A stretch of 64,000 nt of DNA from Nannocystis sp. (GTDB lineage Bacteria > Myxococcota_A > Polyangia > Nannocystales > Nannocystaceae): contig JADJRG010000029.1 in NCBI GenBank assembly GCA_016712315.1, forward strand, positions 682,001 through 746,000, in the 5' to 3' direction. The notes beneath the pieces are model-generated. The model was not told the origin of the DNA. It saw nothing but the letters and a program-made list of their open reading frames with translations, and did no database searches. Position numbers and translations under genes: made by a program. Each line of letters opens with the position of its first letter. Position 1 is the first letter of the stretch. Shown here one piece after another: positions 53,024 through 61,899 of this stretch.

Positions 53024-54898
53024 ATGGCAAGCGCAGCGATCGCCACGATCGACGAGGTCTTTCGCTGGCTGGAGGCCTTCGCGGCCAGCGACTGGCGCAC
53101 CCGCCTGGCCACCCGTAGCGGCACATCCGCGCTGCTCAGCCGCGGTCGCGCCCGCGTCGCGGTCATCGGCGCGGGCGGCGTCGCCTCCGAGGCAGACGTG
53201 GTCCTCGTCTTCGCCGCCGCTGGTGAGCTCGCTGGAGCGCTCGGTCGGATCCCCAACGAGCGCGTGCTCTCCCACGAGCTCCCCCTCAGCGACGCGCGCC
53301 TGCGCCGCGTCATCGGCGAGGCCCTGCAGCTCGCCGTTCTCGTCGGCCAGGCCCGCGTCGCCGACCAGCTCCTCGACATCGGCCTCGCCCTCAACCACGA
53401 GCGCGATCCGCAGCGCGTGCTCGCCCTGCTCCTCAGCCACGCCCGCCAGATCGCCGCCGCCGACGCCGGCTCGATCTACGTCGTCGAGGACGAGGGCAGG
53501 GCGCTGCGCTTCCACACCGCGCAGAACGACTCCGTGCACGCCGACTTCAGCGAGTCCGTCGTCCCCGTGACGGACGCCTCGATCGTCGGCGCCTGCGTGC
53601 TCAGCGGCGAGATCATCAACCTCCCGGATCTCTACTCCGAGGCCGGTCGGACCGCGCTCGGCCGCACCTTCGTGCACGATCGATCCTTCGACGATCGCTT
53701 CGGCTACGAGACCCGCTCGATGTTGACGGTGCCGATGCGCGCCCCTGACGGCGCGATCCTCGGCGCCTTCCAGCTCATCAACGCCAAGCGCGATCGCCCG
53801 CCGCTGCGCCGCCCTGAGGACTTCGAGCGCCGCGTCAAGCCCTTCAGCGCCGAGGACGAGCGCCTCTCCGCTTCCCTCGCCGCGCAGGGCGCGGTCGCGC
53901 TCGAGAACGCCCGCCTCTACGCCGAGATCCAGGGCCTCTTTGAGGGCTTTGTCCGCGCCAGCGTCACCGCGATCGAACAGCGCGATCCCACGACAAGCGG
54001 CCACAGCCAGCGCGTCGCCACCCTCACCGTCTGCTTCGCCGAGCGCGTCGACGCCCTCAGCGACGGCCCCTTCGCCGAGCAGCGCTTCAGCCGCGACGAT
54101 CTGCGCGAGATCGAGGTCGCCGGGCTGCTCCACGACTTCGGCAAGGTCGGCGTGCGCGAGCAGGTGCTCGTCAAGGCCAAGAAGCTCTACGAGCCAGAGC
54201 TCGAGCTGATCCTCGCGCGCCTCGATCACTGCCGCCTCGCCGCCCGAATTGACGCCTTAGAGCGCCAGCTCCAGCTCGCTCGCGTCGGCCGCCTCGATCT
54301 CGGTCAAGAGCGAGCGATCGCCGCGGCCGAGGCCGCCTTGGTCGCCGAGCTCGACGAGATCCGCCACGTCATCCTCACCGCCAACGAGCCCAACCTGCTC
54401 GCGGAGCAGGTCAGCTCCCGCGTCCGCGAGCTCGCCGCCCGCGCCTTCACCGGCGCCGACGGCCGCACGCGTCGTCTGCTCGACGACCATGAGGTCGCGG
54501 CCTTACTGGTCACGCGCGGCAGCCTCACTGAAGGAGAGCGCCTCGAGGTCCAGAGCCACGTCACCCACACCTACGCCTTCCTCCGGCAGATCCCTTGGGG
54601 CCGCCGCCTCGCCCGCGTCCCGGAGATCGCCGGCAAACACCACGAGTACCTCAACGCCACCGGCTACCCCGCCGGGGTAGGCGCCGCGCAGATCCCCATA
54701 CAGGCCCGACTGATGACCATCTGCGACATCTACGACGCCCTCACCGCGGCCGATCGCCCGTACAAGCGCGCGGTCCCTCGTGATCGCGCCCTCGACATCC
54801 TCGGACTCGAGGCGCGCGCCGGCAAGATCGATGCAGAGCTGCTACGGATCTTCATCGAAGCGGAGGTCGATCAGGTCCTCCAGGGAGGTGAACGATGA
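53024..54898 (+). CDS. GAF domain plus HD-GYP phosphodiesterase
   Basis: 624 residues. Residues about 110-310 are a GAF domain with RYGYETRSMLTVPMRAPDG-like segment. The HD part has TSGHSQRVATLT and LLHDFGKVGVREQVLVK (HD at about 370); the GYP part has KHHEYLNATGYPAG and MTICDIYDALTAADRPYKRAV. About 100 residues, partly helical and Leu/Arg-rich, separate the HD core from the GYP segment, longer than in standard HD-GYP proteins. It probably hydrolyses cyclic di-GMP. It precedes ybeY with an ATGA overlap, the place where a 7TM-HD protein usually lies. Confidence 0.88.
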   Translation: MASAAIATIDEVFRWLEAFAASDWRTRLATRSGTSALLSRGRARVAVIGAGGVASEADVVLVFAAAGELAGALGRIPNERVLSHELPLSDARLRRVIGEALQLAVLVGQARVADQLLDIGLALNHERDPQRVLALLLSHARQIAAADAGSIYVVEDEGRALRFHTAQNDSVHADFSESVVPVTDASIVGACVLSGEIINLPDLYSEAGRTALGRTFVHDRSFDDRFGYETRSMLTVPMRAPDGAILGAFQLINAKRDRPPLRRPEDFERRVKPFSAEDERLSASLAAQGAVALENARLYAEIQGLFEGFVRASVTAIEQRDPTTSGHSQRVATLTVCFAERVDALSDGPFAEQRFSRDDLREIEVAGLLHDFGKVGVREQVLVKAKKLYEPELELILARLDHCRLAARIDALERQLQLARVGRLDLGQERAIAAAEAALVAELDEIRHVILTANEPNLLAEQVSSRVRELAARAFTGADGRTRRLLDDHEVAALLVTRGSLTEGERLEVQSHVTHTYAFLRQIPWGRRLARVPEIAGKHHEYLNATGYPAGVGAAQIPIQARLMTICDIYDALTAADRPYKRAVPRDRALDILGLEARAGKIDAELLRIFIEAEVDQVLQGGER

Positions 54899-55389
54899 GC
54901 GGCGCGCTCGCCGTGAGCGTCGGGCTCGCCGTGGATCCGGCGATCGTACGGGAGCTGCGCCGCCGCCTGCGCCGCGCCGGCCGCCGCCTCGGCCTCAGCC
55001 CGCGCGAGCTCGAAGGCGTCGCGCTCCACATCGTCGACGATCTCGCGATCGCCCGGCTCAACCGCGAGCACATGGGCAAGCGCGGGCCCACCGACGTGCT
55101 CTCGTTCCCCACCGGCGAGCGCGACGACGGCGATCCCGACGGCCCGCCGATCTTCCTCGGCGACATCATCCTCTCGTGGCCCGCTGTTCGCCGCCAGGCG
55201 CGCTACGCCGGCCCGCGAGGGCGCTTGGACGAGGCCACCGTGCTCACCATCCACGGCCTCTGCCACCTCCTCGGCCACGATCACCGCGAGCGCCGTGAGG
55301 GCCGGGTGATGCACCGCGAGGAGCGACGCGCGCTCGCGGCCGCCCGCGTCGCCGACATCCCGCGCCCGTACGGTCGCACACCCACCTGA
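54895..55389 (+). CDS. ybeY: rRNA maturation endoribonuclease YbeY
   Basis: 164 residues. The zinc motif HGLCHLLGHDH corresponds to the HGxLHLxGYDH of the family, with a Cys and His in place of the usual Leu and Tyr. RLNREHMGKRGPTDVLSFPTGE and FLGDIILSWPAVRRQA are the other conserved segments. It is needed for maturation of 16S rRNA ends and for ribosome quality control. It overlaps the HD-GYP stop by four bases. Confidence 0.95.
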   Translation: MSGALAVSVGLAVDPAIVRELRRRLRRAGRRLGLSPRELEGVALHIVDDLAIARLNREHMGKRGPTDVLSFPTGERDDGDPDGPPIFLGDIILSWPAVRRQARYAGPRGRLDEATVLTIHGLCHLLGHDHRERREGRVMHREERRALAAARVADIPRPYGRTPT

Positions 55390-55405
55390 CTACAAGGACA
55401 CATTG

Positions 55406-56302
55406 ATGCAGCCCATCGTCCTCATCCACGGCGGCGCCGGTACCATCGCCGAAGAGCTCCACGAGGCCGCCCTCGCGGGGGTGAGCGCCGCCGCCGAGAT
55501 CGGCCGACGTGCCCTCCAAAGCGGCGCGGACGCGGTCACCGCCGCGGTCGCCGCTGTCCGCTCGATGGAGGACGAGCCGGCCTTCAACGCGGGCCGTGGC
55601 GCCTGCATGAACGCTGATGGCGACATCGAGGTCGACGCTGGCATCATGCGCTCCTGGGATCGTCGATCAGGCGCGGTCGGCGGCGTACGCGAGCTCCGCG
55701 ACCCGATCCTGCTCGCGCGCCTCGTCATGGAGCAGACCCCCCACTGCCTGCTCGTCGGCCAAGGCGCCGAAGCCCTCGCTCGGCGTCACCAACTCGGCCA
55801 CTTCGGCCGCGCCGAGGTCGAGACCACCAAGGCTCGCGAGCGCTGGCTCGTCGCCCGCAGCGGCCAAGGCGCCCGCGACAACCGCGCGGACACCGTCGGC
55901 GCGATCGCCCTCGATCACCGCGGCCATCTCTGCGCGGCCGGCTCCACCGGCGGCGTTTTGTTGAAGATCCCGGGCAGGGTAGGGGACACCCCGATCGTCG
56001 GCGCCGGCTTCTACGCGGACCCCGATCTCGGTGCGTGCTGCTGCACCGGCGTCGGCGAGGCGATCCTCACCCACATGCTCGCGTACCGCGCGCTCACCCT
56101 CGCTGCGGCGGCCCCGGAGGCCGCGAGCGCGCGCCTGCGAGCCCTCTGCGCGGAGATCTCCGCCGCCCACGCGGGCGCCGCGATCGGCCTGATCCTGCTC
56201 CGCCCAGACGGTCAACGCGTGCTCGTCCACCAGAGCGATCACATGAGCTGGGCCGTCGCGGACGGCGAGCAGCCGGTGATCGCCGGCCTCCGCCGGGAAT
56301 AA
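55406..56302 (+). CDS. Isoaspartyl peptidase/L-asparaginase (Ntn hydrolase)
   Basis: 298 residues from an ATG at 55406 with AAGGA about 8 bases upstream. PIVLIHGGAGTI and EDEPAFNAGRGACMNADGDIEVDAGIM are hallmark segments, and the autocatalytic nucleophile is Thr163 in RADTVGAIALD, followed by AAGSTGGVLLKIPGRVGDTPIVGAGFYAD. The enzyme self-cleaves at Thr163, then removes beta-aspartyl links or deaminates asparagine. No signal peptide. It starts 17 bases after ybeY. Confidence 0.95.
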   Translation: MQPIVLIHGGAGTIAEELHEAALAGVSAAAEIGRRALQSGADAVTAAVAAVRSMEDEPAFNAGRGACMNADGDIEVDAGIMRSWDRRSGAVGGVRELRDPILLARLVMEQTPHCLLVGQGAEALARRHQLGHFGRAEVETTKARERWLVARSGQGARDNRADTVGAIALDHRGHLCAAGSTGGVLLKIPGRVGDTPIVGAGFYADPDLGACCCTGVGEAILTHMLAYRALTLAAAAPEAASARLRALCAEISAAHAGAAIGLILLRPDGQRVLVHQSDHMSWAVADGEQPVIAGLRRE

Positions 56303-56345
56303 GCGGCACTAGACGCCCCCCGCGGCGCCCGCCTATAACTTCACT

Positions 56346-57371
56346 GTGATCGTCACGTGGACCCTTGCGGCGCTCGTCGGCGTCTCTCCGCCCGCGCCAG
56401 CCCCAGAGCCGGCCGCACCGGCCGCACCGGCCGCACCGGCCGCACCCGCTGCCCCGGTCGCACCCGCCGCCCCGGTCGCGGTCGCCCCGTTGGGCTCAGC
56501 CGCTCCGCCGCCCGTCGCCCCGCTCATCCACGGCGTGCCGATCGCGCGACGACCACCGCCGCCGCCGCCGCGTTGGCGCCGCACCGTCGCACCTCTGCTC
56601 TCCGCGCTCGTCCCTGGCAGCGGCCAGATGGTGAATGAGGAGTTCGGCAAAGGCGCGGGCATGCTGCTCGGCGCGGCGACCCTCGGCCTCGGCGCGTGGG
56701 CGCTCCGAGCGTCGCGCGATCCGCTCGACTTCAGCGCTCCAGACCTCGCCAGCACCACCTTTGGCGGTGAAGCGATCCAAGCCGTCGGGTTCGGCTTGCT
56801 CACCGGCGGTCTCCAACTCCTCTGGGCGGCCCAAGTCATGGACGCCTACGCGGGCGCCGCGGGGATCACCCGCCCCAACCCACGCTACGGGCACCGCCTC
56901 GCCTTGCAAGTCACTCGTATGGCGACCGTCGCCTACCGCGCCGGCGATCCTGCCGCTGATTTCTACCCCGATTGGGGGATCTCGCTGATGGCTCAGCCCT
57001 ATCGGCGCCTCAGCGTCGGGCTCGGCGATCTCGGCGTCCACCCAGGCGACGGCCGCACCAGCGTCCAAGGTGGTCCACGGATCCACTATCGCTTCCTCGA
57101 GCGTGGCCGCGTCTGGATCGGCGCGGGCGTCGGCGCGGTCCTACAAGGAACCGTCGCGCGGGCGACCGCCGCCTCCGCTCGAAACCGAGCCTTCTCCGCG
57201 ATCCCCTACGGCCAGCTCGATCTCCGCCTCTTCATCCTGGATCGGTGGTCGCTCGATCTGGTCCCGCGGGTCAGCGTTCCGCTAGGCACCCGCTTCTACG
57301 GCGGCGATCGAGCGCTCCCCAGCCACGCGCTCACCTTCGAGTTAGGCACAGGAGTGGGGGTGTATTTCTGA
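56346..57371 (+). CDS. Ala/Pro-rich envelope protein
   Basis: 341 residues from a GTG at 56346. It begins with a short hydrophobic segment (VIVTWTLAALVGVS) that may be a signal, then a Pro/Ala-rich tract at about 16-75. Hydrophobic stretches near 85-115 (LLSALVPGSGQM, AGMLLGAATLGLGAWAL) precede a C-terminal half of beta type. This half ends FELGTGVGVYF; with RISV-like, VQGGPRIHYRF and YGQLDLRLFILDRWSLDLVP strands it looks like an outer-membrane barrel, but this is only suggestive. Function unknown. Confidence 0.65.
   Translation: MIVTWTLAALVGVSPPAPAPEPAAPAAPAAPAAPAAPVAPAAPVAVAPLGSAAPPPVAPLIHGVPIARRPPPPPPRWRRTVAPLLSALVPGSGQMVNEEFGKGAGMLLGAATLGLGAWALRASRDPLDFSAPDLASTTFGGEAIQAVGFGLLTGGLQLLWAAQVMDAYAGAAGITRPNPRYGHRLALQVTRMATVAYRAGDPAADFYPDWGISLMAQPYRRLSVGLGDLGVHPGDGRTSVQGGPRIHYRFLERGRVWIGAGVGAVLQGTVARATAASARNRAFSAIPYGQLDLRLFILDRWSLDLVPRVSVPLGTRFYGGDRALPSHALTFELGTGVGVYF
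56409..56444 (+). repeat. Four 9-nt units in a Pro/Ala-rich tract
   Basis: Four direct copies of CCGGCCGCA (56409-56444) encode PAA-type triplets in the linker of the envelope protein. They are a simple in-frame repeat, prone to slippage. Confidence 0.85.
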
Positions 57372-58183
57372 TGCGCGCGCCGATCCTCTCGCTCATCCTG
57401 CTCACCGGCGTAAGCGCGTGCGTGCTTGGTCACCGCGGCGTCGTCGCGCTTGAGGCCGACTATCCCCTCGCCGGCATCGACGCGATCCGCCTCGAGCTCC
57501 CCGACACGCCGCTCACCATCGTGGGTTCGCCGACAGCCACCAGCCTCAGCCTCAGCGGCTACTGGAGCGCCGTCGGTGGCAGCCAGCAGATCGCCGCCGA
57601 CAACGTCACCGCGCCGGCCCTCGACTTCGCGCGCGACGGACGCTTCGCGATCCTCTCCGCGATCATCCCGCTCGCTGCCCGCGATCTCGTCGATCTCGAG
57701 CTCACGGACTTCACCATGCCCGCCGATCGCGACCTCGAGATCTGGAGCGGCCTCGGTGACATCCAAGTCGCGCACGTCGAGGGCAACATCTCGATCGACC
57801 TCGACGCGGGCCACATCGAGGTCTTCGGCGGCGCGGGCGGCGTCGGCGTGCGCACCGGCGCCGGCGATCTCGAGATCATCTCCACCGGCAATGTCAGCGG
57901 CTCGACCCGCAGCGGCCAGATTCACGTCGTCCAGGAGGGGGTCGGCGGCGGCGATATCGTCATGAGCGCGCTCTACGGCGACATCGACGTCGAGCTCGCC
58001 GCTGACGCCAACCTCGACCTCCAGATCGCCGCTGGCGGCGACATCCGCGTCCAAACCAGCACGGTCTCCACCGTCACCAGTCGGCGCTTTGTCCGCGAGG
58101 TCGGCAACGGTGCGGTCAAGATCTGGCTCGAGGCCCCCTACGGCCGCGTCACGGTTCGTCTTCGCGAACAAGCGGCCCCGTGA
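57371..58183 (+). CDS. Lipoprotein with DUF4097-like beta-helix
   Basis: 270 residues from the ATG at 57371, overlapping the stop of the preceding gene by one base. The signal ends TGVSACVLG (lipobox). The mature part consists of short repeated strands: DLELTDFTMPADRDLEIWSG, DIQVAHVEGNISIDLDAGHIEVFGGAGGVGVRTGAGDLEI and GDIDVELAADANLDLQIAAGGDI. This regular pattern is that of DUF4097-type right-handed beta-helix proteins of the cell surface. Function unknown. It is followed by tRNA-Leu. Confidence 0.75.
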   Translation: MRAPILSLILLTGVSACVLGHRGVVALEADYPLAGIDAIRLELPDTPLTIVGSPTATSLSLSGYWSAVGGSQQIAADNVTAPALDFARDGRFAILSAIIPLAARDLVDLELTDFTMPADRDLEIWSGLGDIQVAHVEGNISIDLDAGHIEVFGGAGGVGVRTGAGDLEIISTGNVSGSTRSGQIHVVQEGVGGGDIVMSALYGDIDVELAADANLDLQIAAGGDIRVQTSTVSTVTSRRFVREVGNGAVKIWLEAPYGRVTVRLREQAAP

Positions 58184-58246
58184 GGAGGTCGGTGACGAGG
58201 CCGCTTGCGGCGCATCTGCGGCCGTGTTAGTCGTCCAACAGCTCAC

Positions 58247-58332
58247 GCCAGAGTGGCGAAATCGGTAGACGCAGCGGACTCAAAATCCGCCGAGGTTTCC
58301 TCTTGTCGGTTCGAGTCCGACCTCTGGTACCA
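58247..58332 (+). tRNA. tRNA-Leu (anticodon CAA)
   Basis: Acceptor GCCAGAG (58247-58253) pairs with CTCTGGT (58322-58328); discriminator A; CCA is encoded at 58330-58332. The anticodon loop CTCAAAA gives CAA. The long variable arm around CGAGGTTTCCTCTTG is the class II feature of tRNA-Leu. The T arm is GTCGG-TTCGAGT-CCGAC. Confidence 0.95.
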
Positions 58333-58370
58333 GGCGCGGCCTTCGCTCAGCGGAGGCCGCGCCCCCTTTT
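58333..58370 (+). terminator. Rho-independent terminator after tRNA-Leu
   Basis: A perfect 10-bp stem, GGCGCGGCCT (58333-58342) / AGGCCGCGCC (58354-58363), with an 11-base loop, followed by CCCTTTT. It begins directly after the encoded CCA of tRNA-Leu. Confidence 0.9.
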
Positions 58371-58388
58371 GCCCGCCGATCGCCCCCG

Positions 58389-59021
58389 ATGACCGACAAC
58401 GACGCGCCCGAGCCGCAGACAGTCATCACCTCCCTGCGGGGTCACCTGCTCTGTGCTGTCCCGCAGCTCGTCGATCCCAACTTTGTACGCGCCGTCGTGC
58501 TGATGGTCGCCCACGACGAAGATGGCGCCTTTGGGCTCGTCATCAACGACGCCTTGCCGACGCTCGTGGCGGAGGTTACGGCCGCGATCGACGTCACCTG
58601 GGCAGGCCCGGAGGGCGCTCAATTACGTCTGGGCGGCCCCGTTGAGCCCACTCGTGGCTTCATCCTCCACGGGGATCCGACCTGGGATCCGCTCGCTGAG
58701 CCGCTGGTCGACGATCTCTGCCTCACCACCTCACTCGACGCGATCGAGCGAGATCGTCCCCTCGGCGCTGATGGTTCGGCCATGGTCATCCTGGGGTATG
58801 CCGGTTGGGGCGCCGGTCAACTCGAGGCCGAGATGAACTCCGGGAGCTGGATCGCCGCTCCCATCCTCGGCGAAGCCGAGCGGGGCAGGGGGGTCCGTCC
58901 GCGTTGGCTCTTCGCGGTGGAGCCCGCCCAGATGTGGTCTGAAGCGCTCGCCGCCGCCGGCATTGATCCAGCCCGCTTCGTCGGTCACAGCGGCCTCGGC
59001 GCGCCGATCGCCAAGGCCTAG
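58389..59021 (+). CDS. algH: YqgE/AlgH family protein
   Basis: 210 residues. Conserved family segments are TSLRGHLLCAVPQLVDPNF, RAVVLMVAHDEDGAFGLVIN, LRLGGPVEPTRGFILH, ILGYAGWGAGQLEAEMNSGSW and a C-terminal NSG-type end. The biochemical role is uncertain: members are linked to alginate regulation and to RNA or protein quality control, but none is well proven. It follows the tRNA-Leu terminator and ends just before dtd on the other strand. Confidence 0.92.
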   Translation: MTDNDAPEPQTVITSLRGHLLCAVPQLVDPNFVRAVVLMVAHDEDGAFGLVINDALPTLVAEVTAAIDVTWAGPEGAQLRLGGPVEPTRGFILHGDPTWDPLAEPLVDDLCLTTSLDAIERDRPLGADGSAMVILGYAGWGAGQLEAEMNSGSWIAAPILGEAERGRGVRPRWLFAVEPAQMWSEALAAAGIDPARFVGHSGLGAPIAKA

Positions 59022-59043
59022 GGGCTGCGCGCGGATCGGGCCT

Positions 59044-59496
59044 TTAGAGCAGTACGCCGCCGCGGCTCATGATCAGCAGCGTCACCGGCCCGTCATTCAC
59101 CAGATCGACCTCCATCGTCGCCGCGAAGCGCCCGGTCTCGACTGGCAGCCCGTGCTCGCGCAGCGCCGCGCACAGCGACTCATAGAGCGCCCGCGCCCTC
59201 TCCGGCTCCTCCGCTTGATCAAAGCTCGGCCGCCGCCCCTTCTTGACCGACCCCGCGATCGTGAACTGCGAGACGACCAGGCACGCCCCGCCCACCTCGA
59301 TGAGCGTGCGGTCCATCGGCGTCACCTGCGGGAAGATCCGCAGCCCTGCGATCTTCCGCGCGGTGATCGACACGTCCGCCTCAGTGTCACCGCGCTCGAC
59401 CGCGACCAACAGCAGCGCGCCCGCGCCGATCTTACCGACCACCTCGCCCGCCACCCGCACCTCGGCCCGCGTGACCCGCTGCAGCACTGTCTTCAC
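59044..59496 (-). CDS. dtd: D-aminoacyl-tRNA deacylase
   Basis: 150 residues from the GTG at 59496. It begins VLQRVTRAEVRVAGEVVGKI and has the active-site motif SQFTIAG and the NDGPVTLLI segment (the cross-subunit Gly-cis-Pro motif). It removes D-amino acids, and glycine from tRNA-Ala, to keep translation homochiral. It is convergent with the algH gene and about 40 bases from the cytochrome P450 gene. Confidence 0.95.
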   Translation of the reverse strand: MKTVLQRVTRAEVRVAGEVVGKIGAGALLLVAVERGDTEADVSITARKIAGLRIFPQVTPMDRTLIEVGGACLVVSQFTIAGSVKKGRRPSFDQAEEPERARALYESLCAALREHGLPVETGRFAATMEVDLVNDGPVTLLIMSRGGVLL

Positions 59497-59538
59497 GCGA
59501 GCATCGCTACCGCGCCTGCATGACGATGACAAGCGCGA

Positions 59539-60888
59539 TCAAGCGCGTCGCCGCAGCAGCGCCCTGATCGGCGCCCGCGGGGTGATCGGCGCCTGGTAGC
59601 GGTGGCGAAGATCGCTGTTTCCTGGCGCCGCCTCGAGATCGAAGCGCTGCACCAGCAGCGCCAGCACCAGCTTCGCCTCGAGCAGCGAGAAGTGCTGGCC
59701 GACGCAGCTCCGCGGCCCCGCGACGAAAGGGATCCAGCGGTATCCTGGGCTCTTCTCGCGGAAGCGGCTCGGATCGAAGCGCCCCGGATCCTCCCAGTTC
59801 TCCGGATCGCGATGCACCGCCTGCAGGTGCAGCATGATCTTCGTCCCCCGCGGGATCGACCACTCCCCGACCTGATCGTCGCGCGCGGCCTCGCGGGTGA
59901 CCACCGGCACCACGTTGTAGATCCGCAGCGCCTCCTTGAGGCAAGCCTGCGCCAGATCGAGCCCACGGAGCGCCTCGTACTCAGGGAGCGCCCCGCCAGG
60001 CGTGACCGCGTCGGCCTCGGCGCGCAGCTGAGCGAGCAGCTCGGGCGCTCGGCTCAGCGCGTGCACCGTCCACGTCAGCATCGCGCTCGACGTGTCGTGC
60101 CCGGCGAAGAGCATCGTCTTCAGCTCGTCGCAGATCAGCCCCTCAAGCGCCCGTGACCACGGCAGATCTCGCAGCCCCCCCAGCAACATGTCGAGCATAT
60201 CCCCGTCCTCGGGCGGCGGCCCTCGCCGTCGACGCGCCGCGATCTTGTCCACGAGCAGCGCGTCCAGCTCGCGCAGCCCGGCGCGGTAGCGGGAGCGCGC
60301 GGGGATCGGCAAGAGCGCGCGGTACGGGTGCCACACCCGCTTGTTGCACTCCGCCACCAACGGCTCGTAGAGGCGCGGCAGGATCGCGTCGCTCTCGGCG
60401 GCCGACATCCCCAGGCAAGCCGCTGCGATCACCTCCAACGTGAGCGCACGAAACCCCTCGCCGACGTCGACCGCCTCTCCCGCGCGCGCAGCCGCCTCCC
60501 AGCGGCGAAACAGCCGCGCCGCCGCGCGTTCGGTGATCGCGGGCACCCCACGCAGCGCATCTACCCGAAAGGCCCGCCCCAAGATCGCGCGGTGCCGGCG
60601 CCACAGCTCGTGGTCGCTCGACAGCAGCCCGCCGCCCAGCAGATCGTGGAAGGGCGCCATCGACGACGCCTCCTTCACGTAGTGATCTGCCCCTTGGGTC
60701 AGCACGTGACGGATCAGCGACAGATCCTTGGTGACCAGCCAGCGCGCCCCCGGCACCGCGAAGCTGGCCACGGGGCCATACTCGCGCAGCCAGCCCTCGG
60801 TCACGTCCCACGGCGAGCCGACCAACAACGCTCCCATGTTGCCCAGGAGGGGCAGGGCGCCGCGCACAGCGGGGATGATCGCCGACAT
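59539..60888 (-). CDS. Cytochrome P450
   Basis: 449 residues. The I-helix motif is FAGHDTSSAMLTWTVH, the K-helix ExxR is in CLKEALRIYNVVPV, and the haem-binding FVAGPRSCVGQHF gives ligand Cys395. The length and the GHDT start fit the CYP superfamily class I bacterial and eukaryote-like P450s. It starts one base after the stop of the UbiA gene, so the two are co-transcribed with ubiA upstream, suggesting oxidation of a prenylated compound. No ferredoxin or reductase is nearby. Confidence 0.95.
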   Translation of the reverse strand: MSAIIPAVRGALPLLGNMGALLVGSPWDVTEGWLREYGPVASFAVPGARWLVTKDLSLIRHVLTQGADHYVKEASSMAPFHDLLGGGLLSSDHELWRRHRAILGRAFRVDALRGVPAITERAAARLFRRWEAAARAGEAVDVGEGFRALTLEVIAAACLGMSAAESDAILPRLYEPLVAECNKRVWHPYRALLPIPARSRYRAGLRELDALLVDKIAARRRRGPPPEDGDMLDMLLGGLRDLPWSRALEGLICDELKTMLFAGHDTSSAMLTWTVHALSRAPELLAQLRAEADAVTPGGALPEYEALRGLDLAQACLKEALRIYNVVPVVTREAARDDQVGEWSIPRGTKIMLHLQAVHRDPENWEDPGRFDPSRFREKSPGYRWIPFVAGPRSCVGQHFSLLEAKLVLALLVQRFDLEAAPGNSDLRHRYQAPITPRAPIRALLRRRA

Positions 60889-60889
60889 C

Positions 60890-61765
60890 TCAGAGGATCC
60901 CGTACAAGATCGCCGCCGTGAGCCCCAACCACAGCACGAAATTGATCATGAAGAGCGGGTCCTTGAGCATCTCTTCGGTCGGGCTCTCCGCCTCGTGGCG
61001 CGTCGTCGCCAAGTGGATGAAGCGCAGGATCCCGACGATCGGGAAGATCACCGTGTACTGCAACTTATCGGTCCCAAAGATCTCTGCCACGTGCTCGGAG
61101 CGCGTGTACAGCACGTAGACCACCACCGTGATCACCGCCAGCGTGTGCAAGATCCAGCGGAGCGCGTCGGGCCGGTAGCGCGCCAGCGCCTCACGCTGCT
61201 TGCTCGCCGCCTCGCCGCCGCTCCCCAGCTCATGCGCGCGCTTGCCGAAGCCCAGGAACATCGCCAGCAACCCCGTACAAGCGAGCAGCCACGGGCTCGG
61301 CGGCAGCGTCAACGCGAACGCGCCGGCCAGCACCCGCAAGATGAACCCCGTCGCGATCAGCAGCACGTCCAGGTAGGCGACGTTCTTGAGGCGGAACGAG
61401 TACGCCAAATTCAGCCCGAAGTACGCGCCCAACGTCAGCGCGTACTTCGGCTCGAGGAAGTACCCGAGCCCGAGGCACAGCGGCACCATCACCACCGCGA
61501 AGCCGCGCGCGATCGGCGGCGGGAGCTGCCCAGACGGGATCGGCCGGTTGCGCTTCACCGGGTGCGCGCGATCCTTCTCCACGTCCACCAGATCGTTGAG
61601 GATGTACACACAGCCCGAGATCATGCAGAAGAGCGCGACCGCTCCCGCCGTGATCATCAAGCTCACCGGATCGTCGAGCTTCTGGCCGAACATCAGCGGC
61701 ACGGCGACGAAGAGGTTCTTGATCCACTGGCGCGGCCGGAGGGTCTTGAGGAGGGCGACGAGCAC
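60890..61765 (-). CDS. UbiA-family prenyltransferase (decaprenyl-phosphate phosphoribosyltransferase-like)
   Basis: 291 residues from a GTG at 61765. Eight or nine membrane segments. The first aspartate motif is NDLVDVEKDRAHPVKRNRPI and the second is around YSFRLKNVAYLDVLLIATGF. The HPVKRNRPIPSG sequence closely matches the DPPR synthase (UbiA of mycobacteria, decaprenyl-phosphoribose) group rather than 4-hydroxybenzoate prenyltransferases. It is the first gene of a two-gene operon with cytochrome P450. Exact substrate not certain. Confidence 0.88.
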   Translation of the reverse strand: MLVALLKTLRPRQWIKNLFVAVPLMFGQKLDDPVSLMITAGAVALFCMISGCVYILNDLVDVEKDRAHPVKRNRPIPSGQLPPPIARGFAVVMVPLCLGLGYFLEPKYALTLGAYFGLNLAYSFRLKNVAYLDVLLIATGFILRVLAGAFALTLPPSPWLLACTGLLAMFLGFGKRAHELGSGGEAASKQREALARYRPDALRWILHTLAVITVVVYVLYTRSEHVAEIFGTDKLQYTVIFPIVGILRFIHLATTRHEAESPTEEMLKDPLFMINFVLWLGLTAAILYGIL

Positions 61766-61899
61766 GGCAGGCGAGACTAGCCCACTTTCTTCAAAACCAA
61801 CTCGGCCGCCGGCCTGCCGCCCCTGCCGTCTGCGCCGAAGTTGCGGAGCGCCTCGCAGCCCGGAATAGTCAGCCGTCCACAGACGATCGCAGAGCCCCT

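Noticed and set aside
52568..54229. 553-residue open frame on the minus strand opposite the TldD and HD-GYP genes
   Set aside because: Antisense to two motif-supported genes, with no ribosome site or domain of its own.
59013..59044. Possible terminator between algH and dtd (AAGGCC/GGCCTT)
   Set aside because: The stem is only six base pairs with a loop of about 20 bases and no T tract, so it is too weak to list.
60728..61780. 350-residue plus-strand frame across the P450 and UbiA genes
   Set aside because: Its Arg/His/Gln-rich protein has no hydrophobic or globular pattern, while the minus strand encodes clear P450 and UbiA motifs.
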